From contig NZ_JAGYPH010000002.1 of assembly GCF_018343525.1 (NCBI RefSeq), forward strand, positions 496,001-560,000: a stretch of DNA of 64,000 bases. The letters run 5' to 3'. The DNA is from Lederbergia citrea. Lineage in GTDB: Bacteria; Bacillota; Bacilli; Bacillales; Bacillaceae_C. Position 1 is the stretch's first letter, and each line of letters starts with the position of its first letter. The position numbers were made by a program, and so were the translations under genes. Below the pieces are notes generated by a model. The model saw nothing but the letters and a program-made list of their open reading frames with translations. It had not been told where the DNA came from and did no database searches. Below, piece after piece: positions 40,923 to 49,475 of this stretch.

Positions 40923-41207
40923 ATGATGGCTAAACAATCCAGCCAAGAAGTAGTACTATCAAGAGAAGAAATCAAGAAACAAAAACGCGAGCAAAAGGTA
41001 GAGAAGCAAGCGAAGATACCGAAGCGAATTAGGATTCGCCTTATTCCAATCTGGCTTCGCCTATTCCTTATCGTTATTTTAGTTGCAGCCAGTCTTGTTG
41101 CCGGCCTAATGGTTGGTTATGGCGTAATTGGGGACGGAAATCCGAAAGATGCCCTGAAGAAAACAACTTGGACACATATTATCGATCTTGTTGTCGAGAA
41201 AAAGTGA
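40923..41207 (+). CDS. EpuA-like small membrane protein (often labelled RNA polymerase subunit beta)
   Basis: A 94-residue protein with a very basic N-terminal half (about 16-40) and one membrane helix at about 45-70 (PIWLRLFLIVILVAASLVAG). It fits the EpuA family (PF11772), which databases often call DNA-directed RNA polymerase subunit beta although it has no resemblance to RpoB. Function unknown to me. AAGGAG precedes ATG 40923; ATG 40926 is also possible. It lies between flhP and fabZ. Confidence 0.8.
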   Translation: MMAKQSSQEVVLSREEIKKQKREQKVEKQAKIPKRIRIRLIPIWLRLFLIVILVAASLVAGLMVGYGVIGDGNPKDALKKTTWTHIIDLVVEKK

Positions 41208-41253
41208 GTAGCGTTTTAAAGCTGCTCCTTAATACATAAATGGAGGTTTCGCC

Positions 41254-41676
41254 ATGCTTGATATACAGCAAATTAAAGAAATCATCCCACATCGTTACCC
41301 TTTCTTGTTAGTGGACAAGGTTTTGGAAATGGAAGAAGGCAAAAGGGTAGTGGGTATCAAAAATGTCACGGCAAATGAAGAGTTTTTCAATGGCCATTTC
41401 CCTGACTATCCGGTTATGCCAGGCGTTCTAATTGTAGAGGCGCTAGCACAGGTCGGAGCTATTGCCATGCTGAAAAAAGAAGAGAACCGCGGAAAAATTG
41501 GATTTTTAGCGGGAATCGACAACTGCCGTTTTAAAAAGCAAGTAACACCTGGTGACCAGCTTCGCCTGGAAGTTGAAATCATCCGGATTAAAGGCCCAAT
41601 CGGCAAAGGCAAGGGAACTGCAACAATCAACGGCGAACTTGCTTGTGAAGCAGAAATTACATTCGCGTTAAAATAA
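41254..41676 (+). CDS. fabZ: 3-hydroxyacyl-ACP dehydratase FabZ
   Basis: FabZ removes water from 3-hydroxyacyl-ACP in each cycle of fatty-acid elongation. It has 140 residues with the single hot-dog fold. The catalytic His is in [16 protein letters not shown] and the Glu in [14 protein letters not shown]. The start [20 protein letters not shown] is typical. GGAGG precedes ATG 41254. It corresponds to B. subtilis ywpB. Confidence 0.97.
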   Translation: MLDIQQIKEIIPHRYPFLLVDKVLEMEEGKRVVGIKNVTANEEFFNGHFPDYPVMPGVLIVEALAQVGAIAMLKKEENRGKIGFLAGIDNCRFKKQVTPGDQLRLEVEIIRIKGPIGKGKGTATINGELACEAEITFALK

Positions 41677-41682
41677 GCTATA

Positions 41683-41726
41683 AAAACCCGCTTCGGACTC
41701 AAAAGTCTACAGCGGGTTTTGTTTTT
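41683..41726. terminator. Bidirectional terminator between fabZ and the HTH-TPR gene
   Basis: AAAACCCGCT at 41683-41692 pairs perfectly with AGCGGGTTTT at 41711-41720, with T runs on both strands. It serves the two convergent genes, and the minus-strand gene ends inside it. Confidence 0.92.
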
Positions 41727-42948
41727 CAATGGCTTCATACGTTTTATGAATAAACTCTTTAAACGGCGTATGTGGTAGCGGGGCAATATTTTCCACAGCA
41801 AGTTTTGCTGATTCGAGAGCCTCGTCCGGATTTCCCAGATGCATATGACACAATGCTTTGTAAGAATCCATAACGAAAAATAAAGACAAATCAAACGGAT
41901 GATGTGCATATGACGGAATGATTATTTTTTCCAGCCAATGGAGTGCTTCTTCATAGCGGCCAAGACCGTATAATGCTTTTCCTTTACCAAGATAGAACCA
42001 ATTCCCATAGTTTTCCCTTAATTTCGGATCGGATAAATATCGGTCAATAATGTCCAGTGCACCAACATAATCATCCTCAGTTATGAGAGTCTCGGCATTG
42101 ATCAAATCATAAAATATAATGGAATGTAAGTCATCGGCAAAATCCCCGTATTGTTTCAGCTTTTTCGTATAATACAACTTTTTCTCGTCATTCCCGGCCA
42201 TCATTGCGTTTGCTGCCGCAATTCTATACAAATCATCGATTCGGTAAAAAATTCGGTGTTTTTTTGAATAATCGATTGCACTTTCCATGCCCCGTGTTGC
42301 CGATTCCGTATCTCCTATAGCAAAATGCAAAAGCGCTTCATGGTAATCAAAATCAACATGTGTCATCGGATCAATATAAGCGTGATTCGCTTCAACTTCA
42401 GCCCGTTCCCGCAAAAGGATGTCCAAAGATTGTGCGTAATCATGCTCACTGAATTTTACCATCGCACGGAAAAGTCCAACATCAGCCCGTTTTGCCGTAA
42501 GATTCATTTGCTCATATATTTCTGCTGCCCGGTCGGAAAGTTCCTCCCAGCCAGCTGATTTTTCATGATAAACACAACGGCTATACATTTCTAATAAACG
42601 TGCCGCTTCATATCCTTGTGTAAGTTTATCTAAATAAGGCTCAACTAACGTAATGATTCGTTTATATTCATCGGTCTTTTGTTCAAACTCAATATTGTAT
42701 AGCTTTTCAGCTTCCTCAAGCACTTCCCTTAATTCCTGGGAACTCACTGACTCCATTAGCATAGCCACTTCAACGCCAAGTCGCTCTGCGATGTAAGTTA
42801 AGCTTTCCATTGACGGATTCGCCTTATTATTCTCGATTAAGCTCAACATGCCCTTTGTAATTTCTTCGCCAGCAAGTGCTTCGAGCGTCATTTTTTTCTG
42901 TTTTCGTAATTTGCGTATCCGCTCTCCCAATGTTTCGATTTGGAACAC
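41707..42948 (-). CDS. XRE-family HTH regulator with TPR-like domain
   Basis: Up to 413 residues. Residues about 7-60 are an XRE helix-turn-helix (GERIRKLRKQKKMTLEALAG, then SLIENNKANPSMESLTYIAE). The rest is all helical with TPR-like repeats, for example NWFYLGKGKALYGLGRYEEALHWLEK. This layout and length resemble PlcR/NprR (RRNPP) regulators, which bind small peptides, but no short signal-peptide gene is seen next to it: downstream is the fabZ terminator. It is divergent from an MFS pump whose promoter has two palindromes, so it may control that gene. The start is uncertain: GTG 42948 overlaps the ribosome site AGGAGGTG (42946-42953); ATC 42939 is at a normal distance; TTG 42930 is the next standard start. 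Confidence 0.82.
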   Translation of the reverse strand: MFQIETLGERIRKLRKQKKMTLEALAGEEITKGMLSLIENNKANPSMESLTYIAERLGVEVAMLMESVSSQELREVLEEAEKLYNIEFEQKTDEYKRIITLVEPYLDKLTQGYEAARLLEMYSRCVYHEKSAGWEELSDRAAEIYEQMNLTAKRADVGLFRAMVKFSEHDYAQSLDILLRERAEVEANHAYIDPMTHVDFDYHEALLHFAIGDTESATRGMESAIDYSKKHRIFYRIDDLYRIAAANAMMAGNDEKKLYYTKKLKQYGDFADDLHSIIFYDLINAETLITEDDYVGALDIIDRYLSDPKLRENYGNWFYLGKGKALYGLGRYEEALHWLEKIIIPSYAHHPFDLSLFFVMDSYKALCHMHLGNPDEALESAKLAVENIAPLPHTPFKEFIHKTYEAIEKQNPL

Positions 42949-42966
42949 CTCCTGGTTGTGTTGCTC

Positions 42967-43150
42967 TGTCTAGCTCCAGCGCCTAGCCCCTCGAGGTCAA
43001 ATAACCTGAGGCATTAAAAGTCAAGACCGGACTTTTGTTGGATCAGAACATTTGCTTGTCGGAGGCCCGCAGGATGCGAGTCAGAACGGCGTTGCCACAC
43101 GACGTGGCGCTCTTAGCCGTTCTTCCTTCGCAAGGCGCTTCCGCTTTTCT
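42967..43150. repeat. Dispersed nested palindrome, family A copy with insertion
   Basis: The ends are GTCTAGCTCCAGCGCCTAGC and GGCGCTTCCGCTTTTC. After CTTGTCGG it holds about 65 extra bases with their own hairpins: GAACGGC with GCCGTTC, and CCAC with GTGG. The extra part resembles the rpoE leader at 4319-4432. Confidence 0.8.
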
Positions 43151-43153
43151 TTA

Positions 43154-43170
43154 GTTTAATTATATTAAAC
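43154..43170. promoter_or_regulatory. Palindromic operator 1 of the MFS gene
   Basis: GTTTAAT-TAT-ATTAAAC, perfect 7-3-7 symmetry, ends six bases before the -35 hexamer at 43177. Confidence 0.75.
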
Positions 43171-43176
43171 TTTATC

Positions 43177-43205
43177 TTGCAATGGAAGTAATAACGTGTT
43201 ATTCT
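43177..43205 (+). promoter_or_regulatory. Sigma-A promoter of the MFS gene
   Basis: TTGCAA at 43177-43182 and TATTCT at 43200-43205 with a 17-bp gap, lying exactly between the two palindromes. Confidence 0.7.
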
Positions 43206-43207
43206 TT

Positions 43208-43224
43208 GTTTAATTAAATTAAAC
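43208..43224. promoter_or_regulatory. Palindromic operator 2 of the MFS gene
   Basis: GTTTAAT-TAA-ATTAAAC, the same 7-3-7 arms as operator 1, centred 54 bp away and covering the expected transcription start. Confidence 0.75.
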
Positions 43225-43244
43225 TTTATGGATGGAGTGTTAGT

Positions 43245-44540
43245 ATGGAAAACGCTTTGAAGCTCAAAAAAGCGACGTATCATTTATGGACCTTTACGAT
43301 TAGTAAGCTCATTTCCTCGTTTGGAGCTCAAGTATATGCATTCGCCATCAGCTTTTATATTTTACAGACGACGGGATCTGCCACAAGCTTTGCCACAAAT
43401 TTAATATGCAATATTTTACCGAGAACGCTTGCTGCACCTTTTGTGGGATATCTCGCCGATAATTATTCGCGAAAGAGGATTGTCGTCATCTCTCAAATAG
43501 CAACAACCATGGCGATTGGCGGACTTTTATATGTCACTTTGACTTTCGGTCTATCTCTTGTCGCCATATTTGTTACGACAAGTATTTTATCACTCACATC
43601 AACGTTTTCCGGGGTAACATTCACTTCATCCATTTCCGGGCTTGTTGACGAACCAAGGATCCAGAAGGCGATGTCATTGAACCAAATGTCTATGTCATTT
43701 GCTTCAATTGGCAGCCCAGCAGTAGGCGGTCTGCTATATGGGGTTGTATCAATGCCGGTATTTCTTATTATGTTCATGATTGCTTCTGTTATTGCCGTAA
43801 TCCTCGAATCGACAATGAACTTCAAATTGTTTGCGAAGCGGAAAGAGAAGGCAGAAGGGGAAACAAAAGAACCAATGTGGCAAAGTATGAAGGCAGGAAT
43901 CGCTTATTTAAAATTGCAGCCAGTACTAATGATAATCATTTGGATTGCACTGTTGATCAATTTCCTTTTTGGCGCATTCGAGGTTGGCTATTCCTATATC
44001 CTCATTGAAAAAATGAAAATGGCACCTCAGCATTTTGGCTTTACGGAAGGAGCATTTGCAGTAGGCATGCTGTTAATGGCAATTTACTTCTCCGTACGAA
44101 AAGAAGTGAAATTCCCGCTTCTCGTATCGAAACGAGGCATACTTGCAATGGGTACACTCATGGGGGGAATTGGTTTGCCTTTAATGATTGTGTTGCCCTA
44201 CGGCATGATGTTCGCTTATTATGCAGTGGTCATGTTTGGTTTTGGTGCCATGGTCATTGTCGTGAATACACCGATTCAAGTGATGATGCAAAAGCAAATT
44301 GACGACGATTTCAAAGGCCGCATTTTCTCCATCCTTGAAACGATGTCAATGGCGCTTATGCCACTTGGGATGGTGTTGTACGGATTCTTTTACGATATCA
44401 TGCCTGCACAATGGATATTGCTCACGTCGGCTGCACTGCTCATCATCATCGTGCTTATTCTCGCAAGACCTTCCATCATACGGGAAGCGCACCCGGAACT
44501 AGGCCGACCAGCTTCAGGAAAGGCAGAATCTGTTTCATAA
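43245..44540 (+). CDS. MFS transporter
   Basis: A 431-residue membrane carrier with about twelve hydrophobic segments, of the major facilitator superfamily. The helix 2-3 loop motif is GYLADNYSRKRIVVISQ, a close fit to the MFS signature GxLaDrxGrkr. The N-terminal TYHLWTFTISKLISSFGAQVYAFAISFYIL layout resembles drug or macrolide exporters of the MFS_3 type. Substrate unknown. GGAG precedes ATG 43245. Two identical-arm palindromes bracket the promoter, implying a repressor with a possible link to the divergent HTH-TPR gene. It is not part of the B. subtilis order at this point. Confidence 0.88.
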   Translation: MENALKLKKATYHLWTFTISKLISSFGAQVYAFAISFYILQTTGSATSFATNLICNILPRTLAAPFVGYLADNYSRKRIVVISQIATTMAIGGLLYVTLTFGLSLVAIFVTTSILSLTSTFSGVTFTSSISGLVDEPRIQKAMSLNQMSMSFASIGSPAVGGLLYGVVSMPVFLIMFMIASVIAVILESTMNFKLFAKRKEKAEGETKEPMWQSMKAGIAYLKLQPVLMIIIWIALLINFLFGAFEVGYSYILIEKMKMAPQHFGFTEGAFAVGMLLMAIYFSVRKEVKFPLLVSKRGILAMGTLMGGIGLPLMIVLPYGMMFAYYAVVMFGFGAMVIVVNTPIQVMMQKQIDDDFKGRIFSILETMSMALMPLGMVLYGFFYDIMPAQWILLTSAALLIIIVLILARPSIIREAHPELGRPASGKAESVS

Positions 44541-44932
44541 CAAGAGAAGACTTCTAATTTAGTGGGTGGATGAAGACAGACTTTGATCAAAAGTACTGAA
44601 ATTTGTCTTCATATTAGGTTTATGAGAACAGTCTTTAACTAAAATCAGTGTTGGCAGGCTTCAACGCTGTTTAATGATGCCCATCATCTCAAAATAGATG
44701 ATTCCGGCGTCATTTTTTTATTCGATAAAAATCGCATTCATATGGCATTTGTCCTTACAACTCCACCCAAGTATCTTTTTTTATTCAAAAATAAAATTTT
44801 ATGAAGTATTTTTCAGATTTTGGGAAAGCTAATGTCAGACCAGACGCAAGGTCAAAAAAAGGAGTATTAGTATGTACGCATTTTTGCGTAATGCTGATAT
44901 ACCAATACCTAAATTTGAAAGGAGCTAACCAA
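44541..44932 (+). other. Gap between the MFS gene and the lipoprotein gene
   Basis: It holds a perfect hairpin (ATGAAGACA 44570-44578 with TGTCTTCAT 44604-44612), the terminator at 44675-44719 and an AT-rich stretch. No gene, and no promoter I trust, is seen. Confidence 0.6.
44675..44719 (+). terminator. Terminator of the MFS gene
   Basis: TGATGCC at 44675-44681 pairs with GGCGTCA at 44706-44712, and ATCATCT with AGATGAT inside, followed by seven T. Confidence 0.85.
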
Positions 44933-45199
44933 ATGAATACGAAAGTAACAAAGCTTATTGGAGGAATAGCAGTAGCGTCCTTATTACTTATGGGGTGTGG
45001 AACGAACAATGATAATAATAATCCACCGCCACCAGCTACTGACCATGGGGTAAACGATAACGTAGACCGCCATAACGATATGAATAACAACAATGGCGTT
45101 AACAATGACAATGGCTTGAACGACAATAACGATTTAAATGGCAATAATGGATTAAATGATAACAACAACGACATGAACCGCACCGACAACAACAGATAA
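44933..45199 (+). CDS. Small Asn/Asp-rich lipoprotein
   Basis: An 88-residue secreted lipoprotein of unknown function. Residues 1-22 are a signal with lipobox LLMGC. Everything after it is low-complexity: Asn, Asp and Gly dominate, with repeats such as NNNNGVNNDNGLNDNNDLNG and a short Pro run. Similar Asn-rich tails occur in sporulation and germination lipoproteins of bacilli, but nothing here proves such a role. ATG 44933 has GAAAGGAGC upstream; the open frame continues back to 44801 without signals. Because the tail is simple repeats, length probably varies between strains. Confidence 0.7.
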   Translation: MNTKVTKLIGGIAVASLLLMGCGTNNDNNNPPPPATDHGVNDNVDRHNDMNNNNGVNNDNGLNDNNDLNGNNGLNDNNNDMNRTDNNR

Positions 45200-45231
45200 G
45201 CAGGGGAAATTTACCCTGCTTTTTCTTTTTT
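45199..45231 (+). terminator. Terminator of the lipoprotein gene
   Basis: AGCAGGG at 45199-45205 pairs with CCCTGCT at 45214-45220, followed by a T-rich run. It starts within the stop codon. Confidence 0.88.
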
Positions 45232-45308
45232 TAACAATTTCCATCCAGCTTCGGGCGGAAAGGAGCAATCGCTTCTTAAAGGCAAACTACGCCTCCGGAA
45301 GCGCTCAT

Positions 45309-45725
45309 CTATACCTTTTGTTTCGTCTTCATTCTCCTCTTAAATTCCTCTATGAGCTTCTCACCGCTAAATCCTTCTTTAATGAGATCGTCAAGCAATA
45401 GCTCCGAGTAATCATTTCGCCTTTTACTCAGCCGTCCTTCAAATAAAACGCTAATACGATGATCGACTCGTTTAATCGTATGAACTTTTACGGTAAAGGG
45501 AGCGGGGTCATTGGCCGCATGAGTAATGATGACTCTTATTTCAAAAATTTCCTTGCTATCATATTTCTTTTGAAATAGCTCTTCATATTTTTCATCAATA
45601 AAAGCTTCGATAATCCAAAAGCCGTCCTCATTTTCTTTATTAATAATTAACCCGTCTGTAAGCGGTATGTTTTCCGCTTTATGCTCTTTTAACATTTGCA
45701 GGGCAACGATTTTAAATGTTTTCAA
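45309..45725 (-). CDS. ywpF: YwpF family protein
   Basis: A 138-residue cytoplasmic protein of the YwpF family, no known activity. The N-terminus MKTFKIVALQ and the segment LTDGLIINKENEDGFWIIEA agree with the B. subtilis protein, as does RVDHRISVLFEGRLSKRR. No membrane segment or signal peptide. The start is at 45725 on the minus strand; GGAGG lies upstream of it. In B. subtilis ywpF is also near ssbB. The 60 bp downstream (45240-45305) contain a GC-rich inverted stretch but no clear terminator. Confidence 0.82.
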   Translation of the reverse strand: MKTFKIVALQMLKEHKAENIPLTDGLIINKENEDGFWIIEAFIDEKYEELFQKKYDSKEIFEIRVIITHAANDPAPFTVKVHTIKRVDHRISVLFEGRLSKRRNDYSELLLDDLIKEGFSGEKLIEEFKRRMKTKQKV

Positions 45726-45863
45726 CCTGGTTCGCCTCCAAGCATCATTTTCTCAAATTATATCATTTTTTCAGCTGAATTGTTTTTCGGAAAATCTTTA
45801 TAAAAAGAATTGAATTTTATATTTCGACAAAAACAGATCATTAAAAACAAAATTCCCGTCATG

Positions 45864-45943
45864 AAAACCGAATTTTCCCAAAAAATCTACCGAAAGAAAA
45901 CGGACCACGGCCATTTTACAAACAAAAAGTTCTCCTCTAAGAT
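45864..45943 (+). promoter_or_regulatory. ssbB promoter with a ComK-type AT box
   Basis: AAAA-CCGAA-TTTT at 45864-45876 is an exact ComK half-site (AAAA-N5-TTTT). TTTACA at 45915-45920 and TAAGAT at 45938-45943 form a sigma-A promoter with a 17-bp gap. The required second AT box is not clear. B. subtilis ssbB is a ComK-dependent competence gene. Confidence 0.55.
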
Positions 45944-45975
45944 GTGGATACCCCCCTGAAAAGGAGCTGAAAAAG

Positions 45976-46326
45976 TTGATTAATCAAGTGACATTGGTCG
46001 GCCGGATGACGAAAGATCCAGATCTTCGGTACACAGTGGAAGGTAAGGCGGTATTGAATATCACACTTGCACTAAATCGTCATTACAGAAATTCGAAAGG
46101 TGACTATGATGCTGATTTTGTCCTATGTACGCTTTGGAACAAAACGGCTGAAAACACGGCAAAATATTGCAGTAAGGGCTCTATTGTCGGTGTCACTGGA
46201 AAAATTCAGACGAGGAATTACGAAGGTCAAGATGGAAAGAAGATTTACGTTACCGAAGTTGTTGCCGACTCTGTCAAATTTATGGGAGGACGGCCTGTGG
46301 AGGAGAAAGAGCTACATCCTTTTTAA
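45976..46326 (+). CDS. ssbB: Single-stranded DNA-binding protein SsbB
   Basis: SsbB is the short SSB paralogue that coats incoming single-stranded DNA during transformation. It has 116 residues, one OB-fold: NQVTLVGRMTKDPDLRYT, then VLCTLWNKTAENTAKYCSKG and VTGKIQTRNYEGQDGKKIY. It lacks the long Gly/Gln-rich tail and acidic tip of the replicative SsbA, ending instead after EKELHPF. TTG 45976 follows AAAAGGAGC. A ComK-type half-site upstream supports a competence role. A small gene with a strong ribosome site follows. Confidence 0.93.
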   Translation: MINQVTLVGRMTKDPDLRYTVEGKAVLNITLALNRHYRNSKGDYDADFVLCTLWNKTAENTAKYCSKGSIVGVTGKIQTRNYEGQDGKKIYVTEVVADSVKFMGGRPVEEKELHPF

Positions 46327-46356
46327 ACAAATCTGAACCTTTAAGGAGGTGAATGC

Positions 46357-46554
46357 TTGAGAACAACTACGCGCGGAGATTCCGTGGAAATCTTGATTGG
46401 AGACCTCATCTTCAAGCTAGGGAAGGCCAACCAACAAATCCATCAACTATCTCAACGAGTTGCCCAACTTGAATTTCTTCTCCAAAATCAGCAAAATGCA
46501 AATTTCCCAAGTTCCAACCATCCGGCTCACGAAAAAAGTATGATGGCGCAGTAA
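46357..46554 (+). CDS. Small hypothetical protein with a predicted coiled coil
   Basis: A 65-residue protein of unknown function. The translation is supported by a perfect ribosome site, AAGGAGGTGA, seven bases before TTG 46357. Residues about 8-45 form one amphipathic helix with a heptad pattern (LIGDLIFKLGKANQQIHQLS, then QRVAQLEFLL), so dimerisation is likely. The last 20 residues are polar and disordered. It lies 30 bp after ssbB and probably shares its transcript, so a minor part in DNA uptake is a guess only. Confidence 0.6.
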   Translation: MRTTTRGDSVEILIGDLIFKLGKANQQIHQLSQRVAQLEFLLQNQQNANFPSSNHPAHEKSMMAQ

Positions 46555-46616
46555 AACCCCTATACTGTGCCTTTGCAAACAGCGCCTCCCCGTTTCACCT
46601 GCCTCACAATTAGAAA

Positions 46617-46654
46617 GGGACTGTTCCATCATACGTGGAACAGCCCCGTTTTTT
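46617..46654 (+). terminator. Terminator of the ssbB unit
   Basis: CTGTTCCA at 46621-46628 pairs with TGGAACAG at 46636-46643, with GGG to CCC extension, followed by six T. Convergent ywqA ends at its edge. Confidence 0.9.
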
Positions 46655-49475
46655 AAGCCAGTGCAAGCAAACTGCGTAAATCATCGTTCGACAGTTCTGT
46701 CACCCATTGATCGCTTCTAATAATCTCATCATTTAACGCCTGCTTTTTCTCAAGCATCAAATCAATTTTTTCCTCCAACGTGCCAGTGGTAATAAACTTA
46801 TGCACATGAACAAATCGATTTTGCCCAATGCGATAAGCACGGTCTGTCGCTTGATTTTCGACAGCAGGATTCCACCAACGATCATAATGAATGACGTGGT
46901 TTGCTGCGGTTAAATTCAAACCAGTTCCGCCCGCTTTCAATGAAAGTAGGAAAAAGGGGAATTCGCCATTTTGAAAACGCGCGACATAGTTATCCCGTTG
47001 CGCTTTTGGCATACTGCCATTTAAAAACGGAACGGTGATGGAGTAACGCTCTTGCAAAACCGTACGAATCATTTCGCCCATTCCGATATATTGGGTGAAA
47101 ATGATGCAGCCTTCTCCGGATTCCATAATCGCATCCGCAAGCTGAACGAGTGCACCAAGCTTATTTGACCTCGTCTCTATATCTGCAGGTACCTCTTCTT
47201 TTAAAAATAAGGCAGGATGATTACAAAGCTGCTTCAACCGATTCAACATTTGTAAAATAAGCCCTTTTCTTTCAAAGGAGGACAAGGTCTCAATTTTACT
47301 AAAAGTGTCTTGGACCAGATCTTCATACAGAGCAGCTTGTTCAGCAGTTAAGGCGCAATATTCTTTCTGCTCTAGTTTGTCAGGCAAATTCAATTCTACT
47401 TCCGGATCCTTTTTCGTCCTTCTTAGTAAAAATGGTTTAATTAACTGCTGTAGCTCACGGATTTTTGCTTCTGAATTATCTTTTTCAATTGGGACGATGT
47501 ATTTCTTTTGAAATTGCCCAAACGTTCCAAGATAGCCGTGATTGATAAAATCAAAAATCGACCATAATTCAGCAAGTCGATTCTCCATCGGTGTTCCTGT
47601 TAAAGCAATATGGTGTCTGCCGTTCAATTTACGAATCGCTCTTGATTGCTTTGTATCCGCATTTTTAATATTTTGCGCTTCATCCAGAGCGATGGTACTC
47701 CACTCAAGACTGGAAAACTCTTCGAAATCAAGATGTGAAAGCCCGTAGCTGGTCAGCACAACATCGGCATCCTTTATGTTATCAACAAACATCTCGCCTT
47801 TTGGTCGATTCGCCCCATAGTGCAAAACAACGTTCAAGCTAGGAGCAAAGCGCTCAAGTTCATGCTGCCAGTTGCCAAGGACAGATGTCGGACAAATGAT
47901 CAAGGCGGGAGTTTCACTTAAACCATTGTTTTTTACGTGAAGCAAATAAGAAATGAGTTGGATCGTTTTTCCGAGCCCCATATCATCAGCAAGACAAGCA
48001 CCAAAGCCGTATTGTCTTAGGAATCCTAGCCAGTTTAATCCTTGGTGCTGATACGGTCGAAGCTCTCCGATTAATTCGGAAGAGACAGGAATGACAGGAA
48101 TTTCGGAAATGGTGTTCAGCTGACGAAGCATCTTTTTCAAAGATTGGTTTAGTTCAATTTTAATCTGAGCAAAAGCGCGCGGATCAAATTCATCTAAATC
48201 AATCCTTTCGTCATCATCTTCGTCATCTCGCAACGAAAAAATATCTTGGACGCGCAGTCCTTCTTTTTTCGCTTGTTTCATCAATACTTGTATATGGGCA
48301 ATCATTTTTGGATCGAGCTTTACCCAGCGTCCACGAATTTTAACAAGCCTGCGCTGTTCATGGACAAGCGTTTGAAATTCTTCCTCAGAAAAATCTGTTC
48401 CGTTCATGGAGAGACGCCAGTCAAAATCCAACATTGCATCGAGACCAACAAAAGAAGGCCGGTAATTCGTGCTCGTTTGCCGCACTCTTGCTTTGACAGC
48501 CATATTAGCTTCACGCATTGCTTCCCACCAAGCAGGAAGTAAGATTTCTATTCCGAGTGCAAGCAGCTTTCCGCTAGCATCGGTAAGAAAATCCCATGCA
48601 GAAGCTTCATCAAGCTCATTTGTAAGTCCATTTTCTCCTTTAAGCCATGGAAACAGCTTTTGCCACCGTTCTTGTTCAGCATACACATCATCCAAATGGG
48701 GGATCCATCGTTTTGGAATGCGACTTTTTTGCGATAATGAAAAAATACGTTCCGGTTTTTTTATGTCACGAAGCACCGTTTCCAGTTTCCAAGGTTGATC
48801 GTCTTCATCAGGCTCGGATAAACGAATTCCAATCGAAAAAGGAAGGGCATTTTCAGACATTCCCGTCCAGTCGCTCCAGCGCTCTTCGTCGAAGTAATCG
48901 CTTAGTTCCTTCGCTGTCAGCGGACTCTTTTTAAGTAACTCCAATTTTTCAGCGAGTGTATCTCCCTCGGCACCTTGTTCCAAATAAGTGGATAACGCGT
49001 GATGATAAAAACGCGTAACGAAATCTTTCATTTCTTCCTCATGGAACAGCTGCTCCCAGAAGACAGAAGCGAATTCATCCCAAACCATTTGCGGGACTTC
49101 CCAACGAAAAGCGGCATCCTCTTCATCCGTAAATGTCGGAAGCCACTTCCCATCCTTTATCGCTTCAAGCATAATGGGCGCAACAGCAAGGAGGGCATCC
49201 CCAGGCTCACACCAATTCCAGTCGATAAGGGAGCTAAATCGCTCATGTCCAAGAAGTGACAAGAGATTGTAGCTATTTATCAAAATTCCTTCTTGCCCAT
49301 TTACTTGCGTTTTCTCTAAAAAAGCTCCGTAAAAGCTTTCTTCATGCCAAAGAAAGAGTTGTTGCTTCCAAAAATGTGGATCAACAGGAGTGGAATCTTC
49401 ATTTTCCGCATATAAGAAAAATGAATCTGTCTTATGTGGGACAATATGGAGATTGAGCACATCAAGATTCGTCAT
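46653..49475 (-). CDS. ywqA: SNF2-family helicase/ATPase YwqA
   Basis: A 940-residue SWI2/SNF2 DNA-dependent ATPase. Residues about 1-460 are the helicase-associated region of bacterial SNF2 proteins (PF12419 type). The ATPase core follows: motif I LADDMGLGKTIQ near residue 490, motif II DEAQN (DEAQ in place of DEAH), motif III LTGTPMENRLAELWSI, motif V LKAGGTGLNLTAA and motif VI QATDRAYRIGQ. It probably moves along DNA to remodel bound protein such as RNA polymerase; no direct role is known to me. Its start overlaps the ywqB stop by 14 bp, so the SWIM protein YwqB and YwqA are translationally coupled and likely partners. Confidence 0.93.
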   Translation of the reverse strand: MTNLDVLNLHIVPHKTDSFFLYAENEDSTPVDPHFWKQQLFLWHEESFYGAFLEKTQVNGQEGILINSYNLLSLLGHERFSSLIDWNWCEPGDALLAVAPIMLEAIKDGKWLPTFTDEEDAAFRWEVPQMVWDEFASVFWEQLFHEEEMKDFVTRFYHHALSTYLEQGAEGDTLAEKLELLKKSPLTAKELSDYFDEERWSDWTGMSENALPFSIGIRLSEPDEDDQPWKLETVLRDIKKPERIFSLSQKSRIPKRWIPHLDDVYAEQERWQKLFPWLKGENGLTNELDEASAWDFLTDASGKLLALGIEILLPAWWEAMREANMAVKARVRQTSTNYRPSFVGLDAMLDFDWRLSMNGTDFSEEEFQTLVHEQRRLVKIRGRWVKLDPKMIAHIQVLMKQAKKEGLRVQDIFSLRDDEDDDERIDLDEFDPRAFAQIKIELNQSLKKMLRQLNTISEIPVIPVSSELIGELRPYQHQGLNWLGFLRQYGFGACLADDMGLGKTIQLISYLLHVKNNGLSETPALIICPTSVLGNWQHELERFAPSLNVVLHYGANRPKGEMFVDNIKDADVVLTSYGLSHLDFEEFSSLEWSTIALDEAQNIKNADTKQSRAIRKLNGRHHIALTGTPMENRLAELWSIFDFINHGYLGTFGQFQKKYIVPIEKDNSEAKIRELQQLIKPFLLRRTKKDPEVELNLPDKLEQKEYCALTAEQAALYEDLVQDTFSKIETLSSFERKGLILQMLNRLKQLCNHPALFLKEEVPADIETRSNKLGALVQLADAIMESGEGCIIFTQYIGMGEMIRTVLQERYSITVPFLNGSMPKAQRDNYVARFQNGEFPFFLLSLKAGGTGLNLTAANHVIHYDRWWNPAVENQATDRAYRIGQNRFVHVHKFITTGTLEEKIDLMLEKKQALNDEIIRSDQWVTELSNDDLRSLLALA

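Noticed and set aside
45240..45305. GC-rich inverted stretch between the lipoprotein gene and ywpF as another family A copy
   Set aside because: It has GGAAGCGCT at one end and AGCTTC at the other but lacks the AGCCCC/GGGGCT step and the GGAGCTAGAC end.
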